From an uncultured Oribacterium sp. (lineage in GTDB: Bacteria; Bacillota; Clostridia; Lachnospirales; Lachnospiraceae), in the NCBI GenBank assembly GCA_937927445.1, contig CALAOB010000164.1, positions 1 to 18,774 on the forward strand: a stretch of 18,774 nt of DNA, read 5' to 3'. The position numbers and the translations under genes were made by a program. Of this stretch, positions 1 to 6,231 are shown one piece after another. Each line of letters starts with the position of its first letter. The stretch's first letter is position 1. The notes beneath the pieces were generated by a model. It saw only the letters and a program-made list of their open reading frames with translations. It had not been told where the DNA came from and did no database searches.

Positions 1-7
1 CCAAAAC

Positions 8-179
8 AGGATGCCTACTTTTAAAAGTGTCCTTGACAAGGGGTACACTTCATTTCAATCGATTTTATAGGCATGATGTCCATGAATCGGGGACATCATG
101 CCTACGGTTCAACTGGAATTTGAGTCATTTCCGTAGGCATGATGAAGATTTAAAGCGCTTACCGTGCCTGCAGTTGAAC
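8..179. repeat. Cluster of inverted and direct copies of a TAGGCATGATG motif
   Basis: The motif TAGGCATGATG occurs at 68-78 and 134-144 on the + strand and reversed at 94-104. A shorter ATGCCTAC match lies at 11-18. Positions 68-81 and 91-104 form a perfect 14-bp inverted repeat around a 9-nt loop. Positions 94-107 pair perfectly with 131-144, so the two hairpins are mutually exclusive. A further pair, GTTCAACTG at 107-115 and its complement at 171-179, extends the second fold. No T-run follows, so this does not look like a simple terminator. It may be a small mobile-element remnant, a REP-like unit or a switching RNA. I see no convincing gene in the first 284 bases. Confidence 0.6.
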
Positions 180-204
180 ATTCCTAAGCAAAAAGCATGT
201 CATA

Positions 205-245
205 TTGATATGCTGAATATATCAAATATACAGTTTACATATAAT
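205..245 (+). promoter_or_regulatory. Weak candidate promoter with a 7-bp inverted repeat
   Basis: The stretch is AT-rich. TTGATAT (205-211) and ATATCAA (219-225) form a perfect inverted repeat. TTGATA at 205-210 could act as a -35 box with TATACA at 227-232 (16-nt spacer). A consensus TATAAT lies at 240-245 but has no good -35 box 17 nt upstream. Either could drive the hypothetical gene starting at 343; the inverted repeat could be an operator. This is an assignment from motifs only. Confidence 0.3.
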
Positions 246-273
246 ATGAAGCGACTACAATAAGCATCGAGAT

Positions 274-383
274 GAGAGGCGTTTATGCTGTCTATGATCT
301 TTCCAAAAGAAGATAAGTCAGAGCTTTTGAGAGGTGTTTATGATGTCTACAATTTTTCCGAGAGAAGATAAGTCCGAGCTTTT
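274..383 (+). repeat. 55-bp tandem duplication covering the RBS and start of the next gene
   Basis: Copy 1 (274-328) and copy 2 (329-383) are directly adjacent, 55 bp each, and differ at 8 positions by my reading. Each contains GAGAGG as a ribosome binding site, a start codon and about 15 codons. The unit is not a multiple of three, so reading from copy 1 ends at a stop inside copy 2. Copy 2 is the functional start of the following gene. Confidence 0.85.
285..371 (+). CDS. Possible 28-codon leader ORF made from the duplicated gene start
   Basis: Starting at the ATG of the upstream duplicate, an ORF of 28 codons begins MLSMIFPKEDKSELL, closely matching MMSTIFPREDKSELL at the start of the downstream protein. 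It then runs out of frame through the second copy and stops at 369-371, overlapping the downstream start by about 29 nt. It has the same GAGAGG ribosome binding site. It could be translated and could influence translation of the downstream gene by coupling or competition, or it could be an inert remnant. No known leader peptide is recognised. Confidence 0.3.
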   Translation: MLSMIFPKEDKSELLRGVYDVYNFSERR

Positions 384-1092
384 ATTTCAGAAGATTCTGG
401 AGGACGAGGATGCCTGTGCGCGGCTGTCCGAGACGTTTTACGGGGCAATCGATCCGGATCAGACGATGGTGGGCGGTTATCTGAAGCCACAGGAGTTTGC
501 GAAGGCGCTGTTTGATGCCTACACGAACCGGGATCTGTCGGCGCTTCTGATGGCACTGACGCAGAACAGTATGTTTGATCTGCTGCGGAACGCCTATCTT
601 GCGCCGTTCCGCTTCAACGAGGATGGGAAGGAGAATCCGATCATTCTGACGGATGACGACGGAAATCTCCGAAAGGATCTCGATGTGAAGGTGCCAGAGG
701 CGGATTACGAGCGGTTCCATCGGGAGTTCCGGCACATGGAGGACTGTAAGATGTACCTCGCCCATGGCTGCCGACTGAACCACGCCTACGACGAAGATAC
801 CATGGATGTCGTCGAGCGGAAGTCCTTCGATCACTATGGCGTGCTCCTAATCTATGATCTGCCGGATACGGTGAAGCAGCAGGAGACCGAAGCCCAGGCC
901 TACGCGGCGGTGCTCGATATCGTGCTGAAGCTTCAGAAGGAGCTGCCGACGGCCACGGTGTATTATGGTCAGGATGTCGTGAAGGAGGGAGCGCGCGGCT
1001 ATGATGAGCTCGGCGTGTTCCTTCACAGGCACCTTCTGAAGAAGAACTTCGACCGGAATCTCGCGACCGTTACGAAGATTCTGCATGGCTGA
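343..1092 (+). CDS. Hypothetical protein, about 249 aa
   Basis: The frame is open upstream to a GTG at 334, but GAGAGG at 329-334 is placed best for ATG 343 (8 nt away) or ATG 340. The product is acidic and hydrophilic, with no signal peptide or membrane segment. The N-terminal half is helical in character. The middle contains a DDDGNLRKDLDVKV stretch and the C-terminal part a KSFDHYGVLLIYDLPD segment that may be a beta-rich core. I recognise no domain family and assign no function. Both ends of the gene carry tandem duplications: 55 bp at the 5' end and 36 bp repeated three times at the 3' end. The C-terminal ATVTKILHG is therefore repeated, after the stop, as TLTVTKILHD and TLTVTKILHG. The next gene follows on the same strand after about 205 bp, with no clear terminator between them. 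Confidence 0.75.
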   Translation: MSTIFPREDKSELLFQKILEDEDACARLSETFYGAIDPDQTMVGGYLKPQEFAKALFDAYTNRDLSALLMALTQNSMFDLLRNAYLAPFRFNEDGKENPIILTDDDGNLRKDLDVKVPEADYERFHREFRHMEDCKMYLAHGCRLNHAYDEDTMDVVERKSFDHYGVLLIYDLPDTVKQQETEAQAYAAVLDIVLKLQKELPTATVYYGQDVVKEGARGYDELGVFLHRHLLKKNFDRNLATVTKILHG

Positions 1093-1179
1093 AATACGTT
1101 GACCGTTACGAAGATTCTGCATGACTGAAATACGTTGACTGTTACAAAGATTCTGCATGGCTGAAATACGGCGACCGTT
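1065..1179 (+). repeat. Three 36-bp tandem repeats starting inside the 3' end of the hypothetical gene
   Basis: The units are 1065-1100, 1101-1136 and 1137-1172, followed by a 7-nt start of a fourth (GACCGTT). Units 1 and 2 differ at one base; unit 3 differs at several. Unit 1 contains the last codons and stop of the upstream gene. The unit length is a multiple of three, so each copy repeats the same reading frame and stop. There are no unique spacers, so this is not a CRISPR array. Low divergence suggests recent slippage or unequal recombination. The rest of the gap to 1297 holds no gene or terminator that I can see. Confidence 0.9.
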
Positions 1180-1297
1180 CAGTGAAAGAGCGTCGAATGG
1201 CCTGTTGCCACTGGGGTTTCTCGTCGCACGGCACTTCGCCTGCCGACCGCCGGCGCCCTGCGTGAACAGCTGCAACATATGAAAAGAGGCATCAGAG

Positions 1298-2626
1298 ATG
1301 GAACTGGAAGCTGCTTTACAAAATCATATGGAGGTGCACTGGATGGAGTACACCGCGGATGACGCGGACATCCCCATCACAGAGGCGAGCCTGATCGAGA
1401 AGTCGGCCATCATCGGTCGCTGCGGGCTCGAGCTTCTGTCCTGCGGCACCGGTGCGTGGCGAGTACGGAGCTCGATGAACACGCTGTCGCGAGAGCTCGG
1501 GGTGACCTGCACTGTAGACATTGGCCTCATGTCGCTCACGTATAACTGCTTCGACGGCGAGGAGTGCGTGTCGCAGTCGCTCTGCCTCTCGAACACGGGC
1601 GTCAATACCTCGAAGCTCAATCGTCTCGAGCATTTCGTCGTGGATTTCCCGACGAAGGGCATCTACCGGACCGGTGCAGAGCTTCACGCGGAGCTCGATG
1701 AGATCGAGCACATCCATGCCCTCTACAGTCCAGCGAAGCTCGGTCTCGCGGCGGCCCTCGCGTGTGGCGGATTCACCTTCCTGCTGGGCGGCGGTCTGCC
1801 GGAGATGCTGCTCGCCTTCTGTGGCGCAGGCATCGGCAACGCGGTCCGCTGCAAGCTGATCAGGCATCACTACACGCTCTTCATGAACGTGGCGGTCTCG
1901 GTCGCGGCTGCTTGCCTGACCTATACGATTCTTCTTCGGCTCGCCCAGCTGCTGTTCGGCCTCGCGCCGATCCATGAGGCCGGCTATATCTGCGCGATGC
2001 TCTTCATCATCCCGGGCTTCCCGTTCATCACGAGCGGCATAGACCTCGCGAAGCTCGACCTCCGTAGTGGCCTTGAGCGTATGAGCTACGCGCTTATCAT
2101 AATCCTCGTTGCGACCCTGTCCGCCTGGATCATGGCCCTCCTGTTTCATCTCTGTCCCCTCGATTTCATGCCGCTCGGGCTCAATGCAGGCGAGCTGATC
2201 GTCTGTCGCCTGCTCGCAAGCTTCTGTGGCGTCTTCGGGTTCTCCATCATGTTCAACAGCCCGCTGCCACTGGCCGCAACCGCTGCCTGCATCGGTGCCA
2301 TCGCGAACACCTTCCGGCTCGAGCTCGTGGACTTCGCCGCGATCCCACCGGCGGCAGCCGCCTTCTGCGGTGCTGCGCTGTCTGGACTCCTCGCCTCCTT
2401 CCTGAAGACCCGCGTCGGCTACCCGCGCATCGCGCTCACCGTGCCGGCGATCGTCATCATGGTGCCAGGGCTCTACTTCTATAAAGGCATCTACAACCTC
2501 GGCATCATGTCCCTCGGGGATGCCGCCTCCTGGCTTGCGTCCGCGCTCCTCATCGTCACGGCGCTGCCGCTCGGCCTCATCTTCGCACGTATCCTGAGTG
2601 ATCGCTCTTTCCGCTACTGCACGTAA
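1298..2626 (+). CDS. ThrE-type threonine/serine exporter (fused two-domain form)
   Basis: The 442-aa protein is predicted to export threonine and serine across the cytoplasmic membrane. The N-terminal portion (about residues 30-120) matches the conserved soluble start of the ThrE/DUF1212 family: an IIGRCGLELLSCGTGAWRVR-like segment, then a short beta-rich region. About ten hydrophobic segments follow from residue 145. PGFPFITSGIDLAKLD near the middle matches the core ThrE loop. The C-terminal third, ending in PAIVIMVPGLYFYKG, matches the ThrE_2/DUF3815 half. Many bacteria encode these halves as two genes (YjjP/YjjB type); here they are joined. AGAGG at 1285-1289 lies 8 nt before the ATG. A terminator follows directly. 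Substrate specificity is inferred from the family only. Confidence 0.85.
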   Translation: MELEAALQNHMEVHWMEYTADDADIPITEASLIEKSAIIGRCGLELLSCGTGAWRVRSSMNTLSRELGVTCTVDIGLMSLTYNCFDGEECVSQSLCLSNTGVNTSKLNRLEHFVVDFPTKGIYRTGAELHAELDEIEHIHALYSPAKLGLAAALACGGFTFLLGGGLPEMLLAFCGAGIGNAVRCKLIRHHYTLFMNVAVSVAAACLTYTILLRLAQLLFGLAPIHEAGYICAMLFIIPGFPFITSGIDLAKLDLRSGLERMSYALIIILVATLSAWIMALLFHLCPLDFMPLGLNAGELIVCRLLASFCGVFGFSIMFNSPLPLAATAACIGAIANTFRLELVDFAAIPPAAAAFCGAALSGLLASFLKTRVGYPRIALTVPAIVIMVPGLYFYKGIYNLGIMSLGDAASWLASALLIVTALPLGLIFARILSDRSFRYCT

Positions 2627-2640
2627 ACAATTTCACACTG

Positions 2641-2675
2641 ACAAAAGGACCTCCTGCTTAAGGGGGTCCTTTTGT
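2641..2675. terminator. Rho-independent terminator, probably bidirectional
   Basis: A 14-bp stem (2641-2654 with 2662-2675, one G-T type mismatch) surrounds a 7-nt loop, with A-rich and T-rich flanks in both orientations. It lies between the end of the exporter gene and the end of the convergent galM pseudogene and could stop both transcripts. Confidence 0.85.
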
Positions 2676-2681
2676 ATATGA

Positions 2682-3577
2682 TCACGAAATTTTAAAGCGG
2701 ATCTCCCGGTAAAATGCTTTCTCCGGGGTGGTGAGCGTCATCCGTTCCGGGAGGAGATGACTGACATCCGGGATGTCCTGTGCTTCGAGGGCGATGTGGG
2801 AGCTCGGGGTCGGCAGGAAGCCGCCGGAGTAGAGCACGAGGGCCGTGGCGTCGGTCATCATGGTCATCTGATGCCCGGAAACCGGAAACCGGGTCCCGCA
2901 GTGTACAGGCCTTTTTCAGTGGCTCTTCATGGCGGACACCACGGAGATGACGGCGGAGATCGGCACGCGTGAGGATATAGGCGTTATTAAAACCGAGCCC
3001 CGTTTGGAACTGCTCGATCGACGTCCGGTCGCGCAGGATCTCTGAATCGAGCATGTGCCGGAGCGACACCGGTACGCGGAAGTCAAAGGCCGTGCCGGCC
3101 ACCGGGATTACATCTGCCGGCAGGCTCGCGGCATCGTTCAGCACCACATTATTCGCGGCGATCTCGAGCTCCTGCCGGAGCCCGGCACCGATTTCCGGCA
3201 CCCATTCGCTCCCGGCGAGGTTCCAGTAGGTATGGTTCGAGAGATTCACATAGGTCGGCTGATCGCTTTCGGCACGATACTCGATGCGGATCCAGTTCGT
3301 ATCCTCGATGATATAGGACACATGGTAGCGACGATTTCCCGGGAAGCCATCCAGTCCGTCCGGCTGCGTTGCCGTAAAGCTGAGCTTCACATAGTCCGGG
3401 GCTTCCTCCAGCTCTTCGATATCCCAGTCCGTAAAGGAAAGATTATGCTTCCCTCCGTGCAGCTGATTCTGCCCGTCATTCGGCGCGAGCGAATGCTTCC
3501 GGCCGCAGATCATAAGCGCGCCACCGCGGATACGCCCTGCGTTCGGTGCGAGTGTGCGGCCGGCATAGGAGCCGGAC
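2682..3577 (-). pseudogene. galM: Aldose 1-epimerase (galM) pseudogene, truncated and frameshifted
   Basis: Read on the minus strand, the fragment has the galactose mutarotase fold signatures in order: GSYAGRTLAPNAGRIRGG, NQLHGG with the conserved histidine, the FPGN motif, LSNHTYWNL with the catalytic histidine, then LRDPVSG. At that point the frame breaks. The C-terminal part, MTMMTDATALVLYSGGFLP through ALEAQDIPD to EIRFKIS, continues in another frame to the stop at 2682. The shift comes from a 7-bp tandem duplication (2877-2883 and 2884-2890); removing one copy joins DPVSG to HQMTMMTDA exactly. The first roughly 60 residues of the family are missing, and homology ends near 3577. The conserved residues between the lesions suggest recent decay. 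An intact, quite different galM lies at 16231-17304. Confidence 0.9.
2877..2890. repeat. 7-bp tandem duplication causing the galM frameshift
   Basis: GGAAACC is present twice in direct succession on the + strand (2877-2883, 2884-2890). On the galM strand this inserts 7 bp after the codons for DPVSG. Deleting one copy restores a continuous galM frame to the C-terminus. Confidence 0.9.
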
Positions 3578-3578
3578 G

Positions 3579-3665
3579 CGCGCAGCGGAAGAGTTCGCAC
3601 AGGCCATCGCCCTCGAGCCGACCCACTGGAACGCGATCCGCTACCGGAAGATGGCAGAACTGTAA
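3579..3665 (+). pseudogene. C-terminal remnant of an unidentified gene
   Basis: Directly next to the truncated 5' end of the galM pseudogene, the + strand reads RAAEEFAQAIALEPTHWNAI followed by RYRKMAEL and a stop at 3663-3665. The pattern (A..FAQAI.LEP...A) resembles the last helix pair of a tetratricopeptide repeat protein, but it is too short for a firm call. It has no start codon context of its own and its upstream frame is antisense galM, so it looks like the surviving 3' end of a gene lost in the same rearrangement that removed the galM N-terminus. Confidence 0.4.
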
Positions 3666-3691
3666 CATGTAAAGAAATTCGCAGATGAATG

Positions 3692-3728
3692 AGAGGTTTT
3701 TCGCGTTGACTGCGAAAAACCTCTTTTC
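3692..3728 (+). terminator. Terminator-like hairpin overlapping the gal promoter
   Basis: Positions 3692-3704 and 3712-3724 form a perfect 13-bp inverted repeat (AGAGGTTTTTCGC) around a 7-nt loop, followed by TTT. It would terminate the remnant gene upstream. The loop holds the -35 box of the following promoter, and its 3' arm is the promoter spacer, so the same palindrome could also serve as a protein-binding operator. Confidence 0.75.
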
Positions 3729-3734
3729 TATAAT
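3706..3734 (+). promoter_or_regulatory. Near-consensus sigma-70/SigA promoter of the galKET operon
   Basis: TTGACT at 3706-3711, a 17-nt spacer and a perfect TATAAT at 3729-3734 form a near-consensus vegetative promoter. Transcription would start near 3741, about 57 nt before galK. The -35 box lies in the loop of a 13-bp palindrome, which suggests control by a DNA-binding protein. No regulator gene is visible nearby. Confidence 0.85.
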
Positions 3735-3757
3735 TGCTTTATATGTGTTAATTTTTT

Positions 3758-3781
3758 ACCACGTGTCGTTGATCATGTGGT
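3758..3781 (+). promoter_or_regulatory. Imperfect palindrome in the galK leader (possible operator)
   Basis: ACCACGTG (3758-3765) and CATGTGGT (3774-3781) form an 8-bp inverted repeat with one mismatch and an 8-nt centre. It lies between the predicted transcription start and the galK ribosome binding site at 3786-3792. It may be an operator or a leader hairpin that affects ribosome access. I could not match it to a known GalR or CcpA site. Confidence 0.3.
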
Positions 3782-3797
3782 GGCCAAGGAGGGCAAG

Positions 3798-4976
3798 ATG
3801 GATCTTTCGTACAAGGAGAGTGCGCTGAAGGCATTCGAGGAGAAGTTTGGTGATACGAATGGGGTGAAGTGCTACTTCGCGCCGGGACGTGTGAACCTGA
3901 TCGGTGAGCATACGGACTACAATGGTGGTCACGTTTTCCCGTGTGCGCTGACCATCGGTACCTACGCGGCAGCCCGTCGTCGTGAGGACCGGAAGCTTCG
4001 TTTCTACAGCGTGAATCTGAGCAGCAACGGTGTTATCGAGACTTCCCTCGACGAGTTCAATCCGCTGAAGGAGGAGCGCTGGATCACCTACCCGATGGGT
4101 GTGATGTGGGCGTTTGAGAAGCGCGGACATAAGCTCGAGAGTGGTCTCGACATCGTCATCAACGGCAACATCCCGAACGGCTCGGGCCTCAGCTCCAGTG
4201 CCTCCCTCGAGGTGCTGACCGGCTTCATCATCCGTGACCTTTTCGGCTTCAGTGACGTCACGAATGTGGACCTCGCGCTGATCGGTCAGGACGCGGAGAA
4301 CAACTACGCCGGCATGAACTGCGGTATCATGGATCAGTTCGCGAGTGCGATGGGAAAGAAGGACAATGCCATCTTCCTCGACTGTGCGACGCTGAACTAC
4401 GAGTACGCACCGGTCGTGCTGGACGGCATGAAGCTCGTCGTGACGAATACCAATAAGAAGCATAAGCTCGTCGGCTCTGCATATAATGATCGCCGTCGTG
4501 AGTGCGAGGAGGCGCGCGAGATCCTCGCGAAGGAGTGTGGCATCCAGACCCTCGGTGATCTGACCAATGCTGACTTCGAGGCACATAAGGCCGCCCTCAC
4601 GGATCCGATCGTTCAGAAGCGTGCGATGCATGCGGTGTATGAGAACAACCGCGCCATCGAGGCGGTGGCAGATCTCAAGGCCGGCAACATCGAGGCCTTC
4701 GGAAAGCTCATGAACGCATCCCATGTCTCTCTCCGTGACGACTTCGAGGTCAGCTGCGAGGAGCTCGACGTACTCGTCGAGGAAGCGTGGAAGGTACCGG
4801 GTGTCATCGGTTCCCGTATGACCGGCGGCGGCTTCGGCGGCTGCACCGTCTCCATCGTCAAGGACGACGCCATCGAGACCTTCGAGAAGCAGGTCGGCGA
4901 GGCGTACAAGAAGCGCATCGGCTACGACTGCACCTTCTACGTGGTCAGCATCGGTGACGGCCCGTCCATTATTTAA
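3798..4976 (+). CDS. galK: Galactokinase
   Basis: The enzyme phosphorylates alpha-D-galactose with ATP to galactose-1-phosphate, the first committed Leloir step, in the cytoplasm. The 392-aa length is typical. The galactokinase signature GRVNLIGEHTDY spans residues 30-41. The GHMP kinase ATP-binding motif PNGSGLSSSAS is at 126-136. The catalytic aspartate is probably D179 in GIMDQF. The third GHMP motif GGGFGGCTV is at 343-351. The frame is open back to a GTG at 3777, but a perfect AAGGAGG at 3786-3792 lies 5 nt before ATG 3798, which fixes the start. It is the first gene of galK-galE-galT, behind a strong promoter. Confidence 0.97.
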   Translation: MDLSYKESALKAFEEKFGDTNGVKCYFAPGRVNLIGEHTDYNGGHVFPCALTIGTYAAARRREDRKLRFYSVNLSSNGVIETSLDEFNPLKEERWITYPMGVMWAFEKRGHKLESGLDIVINGNIPNGSGLSSSASLEVLTGFIIRDLFGFSDVTNVDLALIGQDAENNYAGMNCGIMDQFASAMGKKDNAIFLDCATLNYEYAPVVLDGMKLVVTNTNKKHKLVGSAYNDRRRECEEAREILAKECGIQTLGDLTNADFEAHKAALTDPIVQKRAMHAVYENNRAIEAVADLKAGNIEAFGKLMNASHVSLRDDFEVSCEELDVLVEEAWKVPGVIGSRMTGGGFGGCTVSIVKDDAIETFEKQVGEAYKKRIGYDCTFYVVSIGDGPSII

Positions 4977-4994
4977 TTTAAGAGGAGGAAAATT

Positions 4995-6011
4995 ATGACT
5001 ATTCTTGTAACAGGTGGTGCTGGATATATCGGAAGCCATACATGTGTGGAGCTTCTGAATGCGGGATATGATGTGGTCATCATAGATAACCTGTATAACT
5101 CGAATCAGAAGGCGGTCGACCGAATCGAGGAGATCACCGGTAAGAAGGTGAGGTTCTATCCGGATGATATGATGGATCGTGTAGCGGTGAAGCGTGTCTT
5201 CGATGAGAATAAGATCGACGCGGTCATTCACTTCGCAGGTCTGAAGGCCGTCGGTGAGTCTGTGCGCAAGCCGATCGAGTATTACCGCACGAACATCGGA
5301 TCGACCCTGAATCTGACCGACGAGATGCGTGCGCATGGCTGCAAGAACATCATTTTCTCGAGCTCTGCGACGGTGTACGGCGATCCGGCGGAGATTCCGA
5401 TCACGGAGAACTGCCCGAAGGGTACCTGCACGAATCCGTATGGCTGGACCAAGTGGATGCAGGAGCAGATTCTGATCGATATTCACACCGCGGATCCGGA
5501 GTGGAATGTCATCCTGCTTCGTTACTTCAACCCGATCGGTGCGCACAAGTCCGGTCTCATCGGTGAGGATCCGAAGGGTATCCCGAACAACCTGCTTCCA
5601 TACGTGGCACAGGTTGCGATCGGCAAGCTGCCGGAGATCAATGTCTTCGGTAACGATTATGATACACCGGATGGCACGGGCGTGCGTGATTACATCCATG
5701 TTGTGGATCTCGCACGTGGTCATGTGAAGGCCATCGAGCGCTTCGCGAAGAAGGATGGCGTGTTCGTGTGCAATCTGGGCACCGGTCATGGCTACTCGGT
5801 ACTGGATGTCATCCATGCGTTTGAGAAGGCCTGTGGCAAGGAGCTTCCGTATGTGATTCGGGAGCGTCGTCCGGGTGACATCGCGACCTGCTACTCGAGC
5901 CCTGCGAAGGCAGAGAAGGAGCTCGGCTGGACCGCGGAGTTCGACCTCGAGGATATGTGCCGCGATTCCTGGAACTGGCAGCAGAAGAATCCGAACGGAT
6001 ATAATTCCTAA
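4995..6011 (+). CDS. galE: UDP-glucose 4-epimerase
   Basis: The enzyme interconverts UDP-galactose and UDP-glucose using tightly bound NAD. It recycles the UDP-sugar for the Leloir pathway and supplies UDP-galactose for surface glycans. The 338-aa protein is an extended short-chain dehydrogenase. The Rossmann motif GGAGYIG is at residues 7-13, a DNLYNS segment follows strand 2, SSSATVYG is at 122-129, and the catalytic YxxxK pair is Y149/K153 in NPYGWTK. ERRPGDIATCYSSPAKAEKELGW near the C-terminus is typical of bacterial GalE. AGAGGAGG lies 6 nt upstream of the ATG. galK ends 18 nt before it, so the two are in one operon. A large inverted repeat separates it from galT. Confidence 0.97.
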   Translation: MTILVTGGAGYIGSHTCVELLNAGYDVVIIDNLYNSNQKAVDRIEEITGKKVRFYPDDMMDRVAVKRVFDENKIDAVIHFAGLKAVGESVRKPIEYYRTNIGSTLNLTDEMRAHGCKNIIFSSSATVYGDPAEIPITENCPKGTCTNPYGWTKWMQEQILIDIHTADPEWNVILLRYFNPIGAHKSGLIGEDPKGIPNNLLPYVAQVAIGKLPEINVFGNDYDTPDGTGVRDYIHVVDLARGHVKAIERFAKKDGVFVCNLGTGHGYSVLDVIHAFEKACGKELPYVIRERRPGDIATCYSSPAKAEKELGWTAEFDLEDMCRDSWNWQQKNPNGYNS

Positions 6012-6020
6012 GTACTTTGA

Positions 6021-6191
6021 GGCTATCCTCGAAACCGGTACCGGGCGTCCCACTTAGTTCAAAGGACAGAACCCTCGGGCTGTGCACATGGATCGGACAG
6101 GGAAAACACCTGTCCGTCCATCGTGTACATCCCTTCAGAACCTGTTCTTTGAATGCGCAAGACTGCCCGATACCGGCTTTCGAGGATAGCC
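6021..6191 (+). repeat. 171-nt long imperfect inverted repeat between galE and galT
   Basis: The arms 6021-6046 and 6165-6191 are complementary with only a few differences. Pairing continues inward in imperfect form: TTCAAAG near 6058 with CTTTGAA near 6147, and the region around 6081-6092 with 6115-6130. It ends in a perfect 8-bp apical hairpin (6094-6101 with 6109-6116). No gene or T-run is seen. It could be an mRNA stability or attenuation structure that tunes galT against galK-galE, or a MITE-like insertion. It fills almost the whole 220-bp gap. Confidence 0.8.
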
Positions 6192-6231
6192 AATTTACGT
6201 TATGAAATGATTTATGTAAGGAGATAGTGGT

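Noticed and set aside
27..263. 78-codon open frame across the left-end repeats
   Set aside because: It starts inside palindromic repeats, has no good ribosome binding site and an implausible composition.
1065..1179. CRISPR array
   Set aside because: The 36-bp unit length is CRISPR-like, but the copies are directly adjacent with no spacers and begin inside a gene.
3055..3672. 205-codon plus-strand frame opposite the galM pseudogene
   Set aside because: It is antisense to recognisable galM sequence and has no family features of its own.
3756..6053. 765-codon open frame on the minus strand
   Set aside because: It lies entirely antisense to galK and galE, both of which have full motif sets. 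The long frame is a by-product of their GC-rich codon use, and its protein shows no recognisable domain.
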